A stretch of DNA of 64,000 nt from Cystobasidium ongulense. Taxonomy: Eukaryota > Basidiomycota > Cystobasidiomycetes > Cystobasidiales > Cystobasidiaceae. Of the stretch, positions 1 through 11,523 are shown piece after piece. The translations under genes were made by a program, and so were the position numbers. The notes beneath the pieces were generated by a model. It ran no database searches. It saw only the letters and a program-made list of their open reading frames with translations, and was not told the origin of the DNA. The DNA lies in the NCBI GenBank assembly GCA_022835595.1, contig BQUP01000001.1:3038001-3102000 (forward strand), written 5' to 3'. The stretch's first letter is position 1, and the number at the start of each line of letters is the position of its first letter.

Positions 1-770
1 AGTCAACTCAAGGTGTCAAGCCAGTCTTCCTAGGTCGATTCAGATGTACACCTTGGCTTGGTGGAGCTTTGATTTTCGTTTTTGGAGTTCCGTGCGCTAG
101 TGAGTCGGAGTCAAGTCGGCTTTGGTGATTTGTGAAGTCGTGAGTCCGAGCGCTAATAGACCTTCATCACTACTACAGTCCTGCTTGGATTCTCAAAAGA
201 ATTTGCACTGCTTCACAAACCAGGTCAAGAGCAGGCCGTAGGATGTCACGTCTTTCTGAAATGGACATTGGCTACACCTATCATCGGTGAGAATTATGCC
301 TTCTGTAAGATCGAATCAGCGGAGCTCATAGATCAGCCTGAAATACAGTCTGGGCGGCTATCATCAACACGTACATTCTCGTAGCTTTCTTATGGCCTCT
401 AGCGCGGAAGCACCTCTCCCATTATCCCGAATTGGCACGCGTAGCTCGTGGTTCAAGCTGGTCTATTCTCGTATCTGGCGTATGCACAGTCATCAATCTT
501 AGTATCCTCCTTATCTTGAAAGGCGAACATGGGATTGAATGCTTGTTATGCTGCTCTATCGATGTGCTCGTCAATACTCTTGTGCTTGCTATCATTACGG
601 ATGCAAGAGGGGAGGAGAAGAGCTTTCCTACAGTCTTTGAAGAACATAACGAGGAGGATGGAAAGCCTGTTCAAGGAAAAGACCTCATGCCTTCTGTTGA
701 TTCGGTATTGAGCCCTATGTCAACACCTCTAGAACAGCACGACAAGGTTTCCCGACCTGAACAAGCTTGA
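1..770 (+). CDS. Multi-pass membrane protein, C-terminal part (cut by window edge)
   Basis: The reading frame is open from the first base, so the 5' part lies outside the window. I read three exons, 1-99, 179-286 and 349-770, joined by GT-AG introns with a gctaata branch-like site in the first. The spliced product has several hydrophobic stretches: GALIFVFGVPCAILLGF, then LATPIIVWAAIINTYILVAF, then VSGVCTVINLSILLIL, then CCSIDVLVNTLVLAIITDA. A charged tail of about 55 residues follows, probably cytosolic. The pattern of paired helices with a polar tail resembles the multi-helix membrane proteins of unknown function that are common in basidiomycetes. I cannot assign a named family or function. 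The helices and the intron frames are seen; the family likeness is an inference. Confidence 0.7.
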
Positions 771-1255
771 AATTCTTGTACACTGCGACCTGCAGGATTG
801 GACGTCAAAGGAGAAGGAAACCCGTGGATGTGCAAATGGACGGCACATACCACATGTCTATAGGGCTGAATGACCCGTCATTATGCAATTAGCACCAATA
901 ACACCAAGGACACCAAGGACATTCCTTTTACTTCGATTAGCTACCTGCACGATTTCTCATTGAACGCTCCTAATGTACAAGGTCCACGTTCCACTATCCA
1001 TAGAAGCAATTGCGTAGTACAGATCAGTACTGCTTTGGTTTGAAGTTTCTACTTGTTGTTCTCGTACGCATTACTGCTACTTCACATATTCGAGGACCCA
1101 TCTGTCTACTGCTGAGTGTTACTTCCCGATATGCAAAGTCATATGAGCGTTCTTACAGCCTCCTGTATATGCCGACCTGGTTCTGTTACGTTGCCTTTAC
1201 TTTCGTTGCACTTTGCGGCCTTTTCGAGTGGAACTGGCTCATACTCTCATTGGCG
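771..1255. other. Intergenic stretch between convergent genes
   Basis: This holds the 3' ends of the membrane-protein gene and of the short-chain dehydrogenase gene, which converge. Short open frames exist, but none has splice context or a recognisable motif. A small imperfect repeat of 'acaccaaggac' type lies near 900. I see nothing else. Confidence 0.5.
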
Positions 1256-2869
1256 TCAGATAACTGGACAGTATAAGGGCGAGTCAGGCTCGGCTCGTAA
1301 AGACGCATTACAAGGTTGAGAACGTACCCAATTCAAGAAATCCCTTCCATAGCTTGGGATACCCCTCCATATCCAAGTTATGTTCACCAAAGCGGGGAGA
1401 TTGAGCTCTCCAGTTTGTTGAAGTTCGATCTGATTTAGTACGCGCAGTGCAATGTCGTGAGGTTCTAACATTGGGAGAAGGAACTTATTCAAAGGCGAGA
1501 AAGGCTTGAGACCTGCGAAGAGCGTAGTGCGGATGTGCGAAGGTAGGACAAGCGTGAAGTGAACGCGAGCTTCAGGATGTCTGTGAAAGCATCGCGTAAA
1601 TCTTCAGCGAGAGAATCAGAGAGGTCCGCTGCGTTGTACGCGACTTACTGCTTGGTAACTTCCGCCTTGAGGGCATCGTGCATACCGACAACAGCGAACT
1701 TCGAAGCACAGTAGTCGGCTAGAATGGCAGGAATTGTCTCAGAAAAGTTTGGGCAAAGGTGTTGTATTAAAACTTACTGCAGCCAGCTACACCCATCGTG
1801 CCCAGTAGTGAAGAAACGTTCACAATATGCCCACTACCATTTGCGAGTATACCAGGAAGGAATGACTTCAATGTCCAGAAGGCTCCGAGAGTGTTGACAT
1901 CGAAGGTTCTGTAAGAAGAGGCATGAACTCGATGCAAGAGACCAGGTCCCGATGATCCTTACTTTCTGATTTCTGCTTCAGTCAACTCGAGCAAAGGTCG
2001 ACCGGACACCGTGCCCGCATTGTTGATCAGAATTGTAGGTCTGCCGACCTGAAAAAAACATTGAAAGAATCAGCACACGCGAGCCAGCGGTATCGGCAGA
2101 TATACAGGCCGTTCCAAGCGCACCTCTTTGTCGATTTGACGAGCAACATCGGAGACTTGCTTGAAGTCCGAAACATCACATTGGTAATAGTGTACATTTT
2201 CTTCCCAGTCTGCTCTAGCTGGTACATTCCTATCGAGTACGGCAACTGGGATCCCTTTCATGCGGAGCACTGATGCGAAGGCCTTTCCTAGGCCTTGCCC
2301 GCCTGTAAGATCTTGTAATCAGATAGCGCTTCAGGCATCGGACAAGGAGTCTGCTCACCACCGGTCACAACAGCAACCTGGTTATCCCACTTGATGCGAT
2401 TGGTACCCAACAATCCGGGCAATCCATATGCCCAAGACCGGCTCGCCCAGACACGGCTTGACCACTGCAAGAACCAGATAGACCAGCAGAATGCGAAATA
2501 GACGAGCGCGTTTCTCACGTCATTGCTTGGGGGGGTGCTTTTCTACGAATGTGCATACAATGTCAGCAACACAATTCACGGTAATCGTAGCAGCCGAGAG
2601 TTTGCGCGACGACCGGTATAGTCGTGAGTGACGGCTTCAGACGGGACATGCTAGACCTCTTCAAGTGGTGCGTGCTTGCAAGTGTCGTAAACATCGTCAC
2701 GTTGGCCTGCCCGGTCTTGAAGCTGAAATGCATGATGTACCTGGAACATGTAGGCGAAGGCCACCGTCATGCCTGCGAAGCTCGGAGACAGAATGGTCCA
2801 TTGCAGAGCGCGCAGCACGGCGTCCAGATTGAACGGCTGGGCGGGCTCTGGAGCTTCTAGTCCGCTCAT
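1256..2869 (-). CDS. Short-chain dehydrogenase/reductase, membrane-anchored (DHRS/RDH type)
   Basis: A classical SDR using NAD(P)(H), probably acting on a lipid or retinoid-like alcohol or ketone at a membrane. I read seven exons; the first four lie near 2741-2869, 2359-2542, 2124-2302 and 2048 downward. The start is the ATG at 2869. Residues from about 10 to 70 include two hydrophobic segments, one of them LVYFAFCWSIWFLQW, which suggest an N-terminal membrane anchor. The Rossmann motif TGGGQGLG spans an intron and is followed by NNAG, by HIVNVSSLLG with the catalytic serine region, and by YCASK with the catalytic Tyr and Lys. The tail SPLNKFLLPMLEPHD is typical of the DHRS/RDH10-like fungal subgroup. 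All catalytic residues are present. The substrate is not deducible. The junction near 1700-1790 is the least certain. Confidence 0.85.
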
Positions 2870-3015
2870 GCTGTGCTCAGTCCGTCCGTATGGCTTGTCC
2901 AGATATTGTTGCTGTCTTGAAGCTGTGTGGCGAGTTCGAAGGAGACCAAGCGGCGTCGAGCAAGCACGACCAACTTGACCTCGTAGCGACTGATTATCGC
3001 AAGTCAAAGCACACA

Positions 3016-3939
3016 ATGAATCGCCTGTTCGGCAATGCCAGCTCATCCAAGCCGAAGCCATCGCTTCAGGATGCCATCAGTGCAACAGACGGCCGGATAG
3101 ATGGCATCCAAGTCAAGGTCAAGAAACTGGACGGCGAACTGACGCGGTACAGAGACCAGCTGAAACGAATGAAGGGCGGTCCAGGCAAGGTGCGTGAGAC
3201 TGGCTGTACAGGCTTAGAATGTTGCAAGGGCTGATGTACGTTTGCCCTCTGACTGTACGTTTCACGCTCGGCCGATCAACCACACAGGCTGCAGTGCAAG
3301 AGCGTGCACTCCGTGTGCTGAAGCAGAAGAAGAAGTGAGCCGCTCGTCAGCCTGACACCTAATTCACCGCTAACGCCCACTCAAGCTACGAATCGCAAAT
3401 GGAGCAGTTGCAGCAACAAACCTTTAACATGGAACAAGCAGCAATGACGACGGAGAATCTACGAAACACAATGGCTACCGTAGATGCAATGAAGACAGCG
3501 AACAAGGAGATGAAGAAGCAGTATGGCAAGCTAGATGTCGACAAGATAGAGTCCCTTCACTATGAGATGGAAGATCTAATGGAAGCGGCTAATGAAGTAC
3601 AAGAGAGCATGTCTCGGACGTACGGTGTACCTGAAGAGCTGGACGAGGCCGACCTTCAAGCTGGTAGGTGCCGTTCATTATCAGTGATTGTCCCACGTGC
3701 TGAATTGCTCGCCTTACAGAACTTGATGCTCTGGAAGATGAGCTAGCTTTCGAGTCTGTGTCGGGCAACGATGAAGCTATCCCCTCATACGTAAGGGACG
3801 ACATCAATGAGCCATTGCCTGACCTGGTTGACGACAAGCCGTTGGAGGTGGGTCTGGGACGTGTTAGCGTCGGCTAGGGGACTCCTCACTAATGTACACT
3901 CTCTGACAGGCTGACAAACAGGCAGCAAAGGCAGTCTAG
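3016..3939 (+). CDS. VPS60: ESCRT-III subunit Vps60/CHMP5
   Basis: A charged multivesicular body protein of the Snf7 family that assembles on endosomes and regulates Vps4, through Vta1, during multivesicular-body sorting. Five exons (3016-3189, 3288-3334, 3386-3663, 3720-3847, 3910-3939) add up to 219 codons including stop, the usual length of this family. The N-terminus MNRLFGNASSSKPKPSLQDA and the following basic helix with LDGELTRYRDQLKRMK are diagnostic of Vps60 rather than of Snf7 or Vps2. The second helix contains KNYESQMEQLQQQTFNMEQA, and the acidic C-terminal half contains the DELEDELA-like helix and PSYVRDD. The exon frames agree at every junction. The gene is divergent from the SDR gene, with only about 146 bp between the start codons, so a shared bidirectional promoter is likely. 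Confidence 0.93.
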
Positions 3940-4082
3940 TATTATCATCAATGTAGCAATTTCCGACTAGAGGGGAACGATCAAGGACCTGTTGTTTTAC
4001 TAATCCATATTTACTAGTGTACATTGTGTCGATGCACAGAGCGGAAATGCGACAGATGGGTATTTTCTAGGCACAAAGCGTC

Positions 4083-7000
4083 TTACGGACGAACAAGTCT
4101 GCAGTTGACGAGGAAATGTCCATTTACGACCACAGGTGTCTTCGCTAGATCATCATTCTCTACCGTAGGGCTGGTATCCGTGTTTTTTCGAACCGAATTC
4201 AACATGGCTTCACCTCCTGATTTTTCTAAAGCCCACAATAGCTTACCACTGTCTGTCTTAGGCAGGAGCACCAAAGGAATAGGTTGTGCTATCCCCACCA
4301 GCTCTATTGGATCCGCAGATGGCATTAATAGCTCATCTTCATCGCTTAACACGATAACAGCGCGAGCTCCAGCGATCACTGCATTTCGCATCTTGTGAAC
4401 GAATGTGCACACTCCACGACGCACAATCAAGGCATAATTGCCCAGTAAATTCTGAGGCGCGTGAACCATGTCACATGCTTGCGCATTGTTCGTGGCACTA
4501 ATATCGAAGAGGCCCAGCGGTAGAAGACTCTCTGGTGCAGTGTCCAGGCCTGGTCCAAATGCAGCTTTGGCAGCTTTGACGATGAGCGTAGTTGCTGGTA
4601 TGACAAATTCGAGATCGACTACTGCCGAAGCATCGATGACAGCTTGACTTGCGGCTTTCATTATGTAGTCCGGTCGGAGAGCGAGCATAACGGCTGGGTC
4701 TGATAAAAGCACAGTCGAGCTTGAAGGGATACGATGGTGGCCAATTTTGGTGATGTCGTATCCACCTCGTTCATCGAGTCTTCGGGTTATTTGCAGCCGC
4801 AAGCCCTGTATGCTTCGAATAAGATAGGCGTTCTGGTCAGGCAGCGGTTGCACCTTGTTGGAACTGGGCGACACGTCTTCAGATGCATTATCTGCCGCGA
4901 ATAGGAGAGTTAAGGTATAATCCTGCAATTGTGGATCAGTCGTCAGCGCGTTGAGTTGACGAGGTAGATAACTCGACTGACCTCTACAGATGGAGCTTCG
5001 CAGAAGCTTTCCGCATCCCAAACACCTTTCTCAATCGCCCAGGTGGCGTTTAAGCTTTGGGCAGTAAGGCTACGGGCATATTCCATATCGCGCCTAAATG
5101 GAACGCCGGTTTGCATAATGCTTCGTGTCATGCTTGCGTTGCGTCCCACGCTCGAAGCGGGATCGTACCGTGGACATGTCTGGGTCTCGCCCTTGCGTGA
5201 TGGAGGAGGTTTCGACAGAAGCTCCTTCTCAAGATGCAGTAAATGCCCTTCGGTGGTGAATATGCTATTACTCGAGCCGTGATTGATAGGGTTGTCCTCA
5301 TCGAAGAGAAGATACAGGTACTTTGCGTATATTAGTACACTCCATATGCGCACAAATACGAGCGACTCACTGGCAGAGTTTCAGCGAGCACAAAGCTATG
5401 CATGCGATCTTGTCGACTTCCAGTTTCGACATTTTCGATAGCAGCCAATCCACAAGGAACTCTCGTTCGATTCGCGATATCGTAGATGACACGCTCACCA
5501 AAAGAGAGGTACGAGTCATCTTTTGTCGCCCGGTAGAGCACGTAGGTAGACTCGACGAGCTCTGGTCTCAGCGGCCATGCTAAGGCGTCTGCAGTCCGAC
5601 TCTGCGTATTGAAGACTTCCGGCGAGCCCGAGTATCTCTCCCATAATAGCGCGAAGCTGCTTGAAAACATCAGGACCACGTAAAGGAGTTACTGTATATC
5701 CACTTACACGGCGTGCGACTTGATCGCACTTTAGCGGGAGACAAGCCGTCAATTGAAGGCGCGAACACTGAGCGGAAGGGGAAGGCTTACGCTTCAGTAT
5801 CGCCCATCGTTGCTTGTAATCCAGGAAAGAATGCCGATAGCGAGTCGACATTGACGGTTGCAATCTGACCATTATGCATGTTTACGCCTCGATACTGGAA
5901 AAATAGAGAACTGCTCAACAAACGCAAACAATTAGTCAAAGAAATAACCTACCCAAAAGCCGTCATTGGATCGCATGTATTTCATGACAGCTCCATAAGC
6001 TTCCGACCAGACACGGTAATACTCGTCGTCCCCTAGAAGAATATAAGCTTTGGCTAGGTACTCGTAGAAGGAGTCTATGCCAGCACCGACTGAAGCCGTT
6101 GGCGCGAGCCAATGCTAAATAAAGATTTGTCAGACAGGAAGACTGTTGCAACTCCGTAAGAGACTTACACCTGTTTGCTAAATGTCATTAACAATCAGCC
6201 CTATGCCTTTCTTACTGGGTACAAGGTGGACTCACGACGTTCAGTGTGTTGCCGAGCAAGGAAATATCGGAGCGTCGGTTCCAAAGCGAGAACAATGCCT
6301 TCTTGGCGAGTTGCTATGGGCTGCTGATTAGCATGCGTATGAGACTGCATTATATGATGGCCCTACCTCAAAGATCGGATCGTTCGTCAACCGGCTTAGC
6401 GTAGCAAATTCCAGAAGGAGGCTTCCTGCGCCAGCGGAGCAGGTTTCCATATTCTCATGGCGGGACAACCCATGTCGAAGGTTGACTCTGGCCCAGGGTA
6501 GACCGGTCAGGGAGTGCTGGAATGCTGGGAGTAGTCGACGGCCTAGATCGTGGGCTAGATGTAGTAATTCGTCGGTGTACCATGAGATGGCAAACCCGTG
6601 CTTCGGACTCGCGGCATGTATATGTGCTGATAGCTGTAATATACTTTAGTGAGTTCACGAAAGGTGGAGGATGTAATGGTGGTAGCTCACCAAGCCGCCG
6701 AGGACGCGTATCGTTACTTCGAATACTTGCACCCTTGAATCCAAGTCGAAGGTCACATTGTCTACGACGATCTTGACAGCTTTTTCGAAGCCTTGTTTGT
6801 CTCCAAGGACAACGAAGCTGCTCAGCGAGTCGATGAGCGTAAGTGAGTAGTTGCCCATCACATCGTTGATCTCGTGCTCGTCTAGTGTGCCATCCCGACC
6901 TATGACGGCGTAACGCTTTGGTCAAATAAGTTTTAACAAGATACATCCCTGCGAAAGTCTCACTCAGGCCGGTACACGACAGTGGCTTCAGCTCGTCGGC

Positions 7001-7323
7001 TGGGTAGGCGTGCTCCATATCTATTGCAATGAATCATCAGCACACGTGCTTTTTGCACAGAAGTCAATGGGTTGCCCTAGCTTACAAGAATCGAAGGCAT
7101 GGTACCACAGATCTTTCGTAAGTTGCCTGCATACAAGTCAATCATTGTCAGGCGTGAAGATGTTGAAGCTGGCCCATCCAAGGGTTTCTGACCGTAATTC
7201 TAGCTTCTTCGCGGTCGACATCATCTCTGCGTTGACGCCGCCGGTGCTGTGGCCGCACAGCAGGAGACTGCATACTGCAGCACCGAGAGCAGGAACGAGT
7301 GTTCCATGTCCCAGCCATCGCAT
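4083..7323 (-). CDS. mnl1: ER degradation-enhancing alpha-mannosidase (EDEM/Mnl1 type) with PA domain
   Basis: A glycosyl hydrolase family 47 enzyme that trims mannose from misfolded glycoproteins in the ER and marks them for ERAD. The start at 7323 gives a signal peptide (VPALGAAVCSLLLCGHST). Splicing then gives LTKDLWYHAFDSYMEHAYP and ADELKPLSC, the GH47 entry motif. Further motifs in order are GAGSLLLEFATLSRLTND, GAGIDSFYEYLAKAY, PLRPELVESTY and the EDEM signature AETLKYLYLLFDEDN. A protease-associated domain (NYALIVRRGVCTFVHKMRNA) closes the protein, as in EDEM3-like members. At least ten exons are needed. The first donor, gtcaga within a CGGTCAGAA context at about 7190, is weak but gives the right family sequence. 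No HDEL-type tail is visible; the protein ends in CRLVRP. The family call is firm and the enzymatic activity is inferred. Confidence 0.9.
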
Positions 7324-7659
7324 TGCTGATGGTCGCTGTGGGTGGGAAGAAAGGGAATCTCAATCGCTATTGCTTCGTGGCGTGTGTCTGATCGCTTTGA
7401 AGCTGCACGGCTTTGTCTTGCAGCAATTCGTTCCATTCCTAAGCATAACATCTGGTCCGCCCAAGGTCGAAGCCTTCTATACCATGGCTTCTGAGTATGC
7501 TTCCAAAGTCCTAGGCGCAGCATTGCTTCAGGGTGAGCATCGTCAGATTGTCTTGCTTGACGCGCATGTGGCTGATCAGTAATTTGCAGGCTGGGTAAGC
7601 TGTCACGGGCTCTGCAATGGCATCAGCACGTACTAAGGCATTGCAATCGACTATAGACT
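7324..7659. promoter_or_regulatory. Divergent promoter between EDEM and ZNRD2-like genes
   Basis: This 336-bp stretch separates two divergently transcribed genes and must hold both promoters. It contains open frames without motif support. I see no clear TATA box. Confidence 0.4.
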
Positions 7660-8950
7660 ATGTCTGCTGAAGAGTGCAAGCGAGAATACTGCCCAGGCTG
7701 CCCACTAATGGTCAGCAAAGACGGCAAAGTGAGCTTTTGCGCGAAGTCAGTGAAAGCCGATTCACCTACACTATTTGGATCTAAGCTGACGCTGCTGATC
7801 TTCACAACTAGATGCGATGGTGGTGAATTGGTCGGTCTGCCGCGTCAAGGACTCGTCGAGCCGCTGGCCACAAGCCTGGCTTCTAAATTGAACGATCAAA
7901 CGCGCGTCAGTTCGCCGACTTCAAGCAGGGCAGGAGACGAAGCAGAGTTAGACGACGATCTCTACGAGCTACAGAATGGTCGTGAGACGCTACCGAACAC
8001 TCCACCTACGCCGCACTCTCGACTTGATACGCCGCCACCCTTGCCACCTTCCCTCCCTGCGTTGGATGCTCAAGTTCAGAACGCTAGAAAAGCTCAGACA
8101 GACCGGGCATCAGCTTTGCTCGCTCAGAAAATGCTTCAAGGATGGACTCTTCTTGGAGAGGAATGCTCGAACGAGTCTTGCCATTCTGTACCTCTGATGC
8201 GACGACCGGCATTCAAACTTCCCAAGAAGGATGGCGAAGACAATGCACCAGTAACCAAGCTTGCGGACCCTCGCCGACATTGTGTCATTTGCCAGAGAGA
8301 TTACGTCCGTGAAGGAGATGTCCCAGCTTATGAAAACTTCATGGCTGCTGTCAACGGTAGCAAACCATCTACTTCTACCGCTGGCGCCACCAGCAAGCGA
8401 CAAGACGGCGACGAGGGTGTAATCCTGCATAGCGCAGCGGCCAAGAAACGTCGTTTCTCGACACAGCCGCCCACTACACAGGTGAACACGTCCAAAATTA
8501 TGGGCATCAATAATGGAAGCGCAGATGCTAAAGGCAAATCACGCATGGTCTCTGTAAGTTTGTAAATCTCGGTACTTGGTCACCAGACGCTGAGCAACCT
8601 TTCTTCTTCAGGATGGGGGATCAGCCAGTAAGGTCCAGCCTCCGGCTCAAGCAAGGCCTATTTCTAGTAGCCAGAAATCAGCAGCAGCTTCCGCTATTAC
8701 TGCTTCCAACTTGTCGAGCATTGGCGAAAACGCGGTGCCAAGTCTTGCTTCTGCCCGGCATGATAGTAGCTCCCAGTCGAGCTTGACACCCCTATCAGCT
8801 CTTGAAAAGGCGGTAAAGGCTTTGTCGCGCCACCTTACATCGCTGTGCGGTGATGCGAATGGTATAGACCCTGCTCAAATAGCAGAAGCTGCCGAAGCAC
8901 TCTCGAAAACGTGCAAAAGTCTAGAGGAAGTGAAGACGTTGTATCATTAA
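7660..8950 (+). CDS. ZNRD2/SSSCA1 (autoantigen p27)-domain zinc protein
   Basis: The middle of the protein carries the ZNRD2-type zinc domain: SALLAQKMLQGWTLLGEEC, then SNESCHSVPLMRRP, then RRHCVICQRDY, giving two cysteine pairs. An extra N-terminal cysteine cluster reads CPGCPLMVSKDGKVSFC. If the 66-nt segment 7746-7811 (gtcagt...actag) is removed as an intron, the next pair becomes FCAKCDGGEL and completes a zinc ribbon. A second intron follows RMVS near 8550. The C-terminal part is Ser/Ala-rich with a predicted helical tail (SALEKAVKALSRHLTSL). Human ZNRD2 is far shorter, so this fungal protein (about 400 residues) is an extended form. Its function is unknown. The domain call is fairly firm and the first intron is inferred from cysteine spacing. 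Confidence 0.75.
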
Positions 8951-9399
8951 TAGTATGCTTGATGTTTCTGTGATATCCGGTTATGGTAGAGCCAAATCGA
9001 GCAGGATGCAATGAGCGTGCAAAATGTTTCTTCAGTCTCGTGTTTATAAGGCTCAATGGGAGGTTCTTGGAGGGCATACGCTCGTTCATTCGACCTGATC
9101 GTTTCAACGATAGAGCGAATCGGGAAGCATGCTACGATGGTGCAGCAGTATTGAAGGTCAGCAACCTCAGCTTGAAACAGTAGAAGCCAGTCTCGTACTA
9201 GCTATTTGCCATCGCGAATACTAGTTCAACACTCAGCTCTTTCCTAGCATCAGTATGTGCAAAGAAAAAAGATGTCCAGGTTAGGAACGAAGTAGACGAC
9301 AAGCGTAGATTGCGGTGTACAAATGAAGCCTGTATAAAGAACCGAAAGCAAAAACAGAACAACGGGATATACTATCCGATGGTTGTGTCTTTCGATAAT
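8951..9399. other. Intergenic region between convergent genes
   Basis: The 3' regions of the ZNRD2-like gene and of the eS1 gene meet here. I see no gene, repeat or RNA structure that I can support. Confidence 0.5.
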
Positions 9400-10768
9400 T
9401 TACACTTGCGCCAAAGGTGTAGGCTCCTTGAACTCTCCTGAACCAACCTTAGCGCCTGTATCATCTGTGCCGGTCTCGCCGTGGCTCTCTAGGAGCTTGC
9501 CGAGGTCGACCTTGGGTGACTTGAGAATCTTGACCTTGCGGATGTAGACGTTTTGTAAGGGGTAGATGCCCTGAACTGCCTTCTCGATTTCCTTGCCCAT
9601 AACTTCAGGGATCAATTTCTGTATAGTAGGGTATGGAATCAGTATATGGTGTACTAGCGACAGTTGCTGAATAGCTCAGCTCACCTGGACGAGCTGCTTC
9701 AAGTCGCATCCGTTGGATTCCTTGTTCATGATCTCGAACATCTTTTGTCTGATAGCCCTGACTTGGGAAGCCTTGGCGTAGGTTGTCTTCTTGACCTGGT
9801 TCTGTCTGCGCTTGGTGAATCCGATAGCGAAAAGTCTGATGAGGTATCCATCGGTGGTGCGGATATCGAGGTGGGCCTCGATGAGTGTCTGCCACTTTCG
9901 GACGAGAGAGCGGAGCTTGTCGGAGGTGAAGTCCATGCCGAAGAATGAGGTCAAGCAGTTCTTGCCTTGAACATCCTCAATACGTAGCTTGACCTTGCGG
10001 AAAGATTGCTCCTCATCACGGTTCAAGTCAGCGAGGGATAGCTCAAGAACTCGGCCCTTGAGAGCGTCGTTGGCGTTCTCTGTAGAAAGATGATGGTCAG
10101 TGTGCTGTTCGAGTACAAGCCTCAATCTACGCCGGAGTCGTCAAAACTCACTCAAACCCTGAGATCTGTTGACGAGGGTCTTGCCAGCATTTCTATTGTC
10201 GAATACGGAAGGGGCTTTGATGTCATACCAGTCTTTTTTCTAAGTAGTTCAGAGGTGTATAAGTGACGAGTTCGTGTCTGTAACTTGTGATCCAAAACTT
10301 ACCGAGAATGGATCAACCTGTGCAGATAATGAAAGCAACATCAGAGAGTGTCCGAGGCTGTCCTCCTAGCATTGATCTGATCCGCACCTTTGCCTTCTTG
10401 ATTCCCTTCTTTCCCTTCGAGAGACGCTTGTTCTTTCCGACAGCCCTATAATGCGTATACAATATCAGTATATACTTCCCTGACAAGCTCTTCGACGTAT
10501 GGTGGAGGTCGGGCAAGAAGTTTGAGGTTGAGCGAGAAGCGATCAAGGCAGCATTTCGCTTGCAGAGGACAGGCCGCGAACGAGAGTCTCCATATCCACA
10601 TCTTCAGGACTTTGTGTACGTCTTCAGCACGTCGTTGAGTCTGTTGCTACGTTGCTGCTGACTTTGCATGGTCCATCGATATTGCTTGACTGCCTGCCTG
10701 CCTGCCTGCCCGCTCGTTCGCTCGTCTCGCTCTCCCTCCACTTCCAGCATGATCCATGCAACTTACAT
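9400..10768 (-). CDS. RPS1: 40S ribosomal protein eS1 (S3A/Rps1)
   Basis: A core protein of the small cytosolic ribosomal subunit near the mRNA exit. Six exons (10767-10768, 10388-10445, 10303-10317, 10152-10239, 9685-10079, 9400-9618) total 259 codons with stop, the normal eS1 length. The sequence is unmistakable: [75 protein letters not shown] and [19 protein letters not shown]. Exon 1 contributes only AT of the start codon, and the G is the first base of exon 2 after a 321-nt intron (10446-10766). Exon 3 is 15 nt and encodes VDPFS. The long first intron contrasts with introns of about 60 nt elsewhere, as often seen in fungal ribosomal protein genes. Confidence 0.95.
10446..10766 (-). other. 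Long first intron of eS1 interrupting the start codon
   Basis: The donor is AT|GTAAGT at 10766 and the acceptor is TATAG|G at 10446. Joined, AT plus G gives ATG followed by GCT GTC GGA AAG, the expected eS1 N-terminus MAVGK. The intron is about five times longer than its neighbours and contains the TGCC microsatellite. Confidence 0.8.
10691..10710. repeat. TGCC microsatellite inside eS1 intron 1
   Basis: Five perfect TGCC units run from 10691 to 10710, followed by an imperfect CGTT/CGCT tract (cgctcgttcgctcg). They lie within the first intron of the eS1 gene, so length variation would not alter the protein. Confidence 0.9.
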
Positions 10769-11523
10769 CTTGAGATACTGCGAAGATGTAGTGTATCAGC
10801 AACTAGAAGTGTCCGAGCGCTCTGACTGTCCCTACTCACAACTTGTGGAAATGGTCGTGTAGAGCACAATTGACTGGCGGGCGGAGGTTTCGCGACTGCT
10901 CCCTCTGCCCAGCCTGCCACCAGCACCGCGAAGGAAGGCTCAATGTGATCGGGGACTGGAAAAAGAAAAAGCAAAATGGACAGGGAAATAGTATGCATAA
11001 ATGCAATAAAATATTCTAGATGTCTACAGTGCAAGCATTCATCCAACACTGTCTCTGCTCCATTCCTCTGAGTTTTCGGATTTCTCACGAGCGTCGATGA
11101 GAGATAGCCAGAAGATTTTGCAATACCGAGAACGCCACCTAACTGAAAATACTGCGTTGTCGCAAGGACCATTTTCAGCTTTACATCTTGGGCCGCACTA
11201 CTTCCTGTTCCTACGCAACTGACTCTATCGTGACTTCTACGGTACCTGTAGGGCCCTATAAATATCGCTAACGGTGCCATGTATCCCTGCGAAACACCTC
11301 AACCGGTAATACTATGCATGTGGCAGACATGCTCGTCCGTCCAAGGAGTATTCTACACTTGCACTGACAGTTTCTCTGACATCTTGCTGACGTTCTCCGG
11401 AGGCGGGACTGGCGTCCGTGAGGCACCACTTCAAGTCATGAGCACATGTTTTGGTCGGAACGACTTTCAGGTACGTCTAACTAGAATCTCAGGCTCCGAA
11501 GGTAGATACCGTATATGTATACA
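10769..11523. promoter_or_regulatory. Region upstream of eS1
   Basis: This holds the eS1 promoter on the minus strand. A minus-strand open frame of about 218 codons crosses it but has no motif and overlaps the eS1 leader, so I do not call it a gene. No other feature is evident. Confidence 0.4.

Noticed and set aside
1010-1276. Plus-strand open frame with hydrophobic stretches
   Set aside because: It overlaps the 3' end of the dehydrogenase gene, has no ATG-led family match and no splice support.
4024-4398. Plus-strand open frame opposite the EDEM PA domain
   Set aside because: It is antisense to a clear conserved domain and has no features of its own.
10624-11280. Minus-strand open frame of 218 codons upstream of eS1
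   Set aside because: It overlaps the eS1 first intron and leader, has no domain, contains microsatellite-derived sequence and shows no splice context.
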